Source: Zoogloea sp.
Lineage (GTDB): Bacteria; Pseudomonadota; Gammaproteobacteria; Burkholderiales; Rhodocyclaceae
Length of the DNA stretch: 49,429 nucleotides
NCBI GenBank assembly: GCA_023150095.1
Contig: JAKLLO010000015.1
Location: 1 to 49,429 of the forward strand
Direction: 5' to 3'
Of this stretch, positions 48,693 through 49,429 are shown one piece after another (within the stretch, counting starts at the first letter, position 1; every line of letters starts with the position of its first letter). Made by a program: the position numbers and the translations under genes. The notes beneath the pieces are model-generated. The model saw nothing but the letters and a program-made list of their open reading frames with translations. It had not been told where the DNA came from and searched no databases.

Positions 48693-49429
<737 letters not shown>

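Overview
The window is a GC-rich, densely packed chromosomal segment from a Gram-negative bacterium. Lipid A, outer-membrane and cell-envelope genes (lpxA, lpxB, lpxD, bamA, skp, rseP) establish the Gram-negative type. The gene order rpsB-tsf-pyrH-frr-uppS-cdsA-dxr-rseP-bamA-skp-lpxD-fabZ-lpxA-lpxB-rnhB and the smc-zipA-ligA block are typical of Betaproteobacteria. Together with the etfBA, ppk1/ppx and bioAFHCD sequences I judge Rhodocyclales (Azoarcus/Thauera/Zoogloea/Azospira-like) most likely. This taxonomic call is inference from gene content and protein wording, not from a database match. There are 43 protein-coding genes, two of them cut by the window edges. I saw no rRNA, tRNA, CRISPR array, insertion sequence, prophage or recognised defence system.

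Layout. (1) 1-2019: etfBA (minus, etfA cut) diverges from a TetR-type regulator whose promoter carries two matched inverted repeats. (2) 1982-8685, minus: ppx, a STAS-fused MlaE permease, MlaF ATPase, long MlaD protein, PqiC-like lipoprotein, ECHDC3-type crotonase homologue and TatD/YjjV-type hydrolase run in one direction with small gaps or overlaps, so polyphosphate turnover and an Mce-type lipid transporter may be co-transcribed. (3) 8686-12398, plus: ppk1 behind a putative Pho box, then an unrecognised lipoprotein with an FnIII-like domain and seven propeller-like repeats. (4) 12490-17191, plus: the biotin operon bioA-F-H-C-D without bioB. (5) 32757 down to 17180, minus: a roughly 15-kb housekeeping run from rpsB to a TrmH-type methyltransferase, joining translation factors, UMP kinase, isoprenoid and phospholipid synthesis, the outer-membrane assembly machine and lipid A synthesis. 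(6) 32857-36292, plus: map and glnD. (7) 37572-36296, minus: mtnP and def. (8) 37712-39526, plus: typA, ending at a strong bidirectional terminator shared with galU. (9) 47253-39619, minus: smc-zipA-ligA-galU. (10) 47478 to the right edge, plus: dapC and dapD (cut), diverging from smc around a perfectly palindromic -10 element.

No non-coding stretch exceeds 300 bases. The longest are 32559-32856 (rpsB leader and divergent promoters), 1205-1431 (etfB/tetR) and 47254-47477 (smc/dapC); their contents are given as features. Start codons were moved from the longest open frame where a Shine-Dalgarno sequence, an ATGA/TGATG overlap or family N-terminus decided it; etfB and bioF start with TTG, and skp, bioC, smc and dapC with GTG.

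Most of the window is conserved core genome and I do not see a clear new multi-gene system. The points most worth following are the ppx-linked transporter cluster, the regulatory DNA between ppx and ppk1, the paired operators in front of the TetR gene, the crotonase homologue lacking both classical catalytic glutamates, and the FnIII/propeller lipoprotein.
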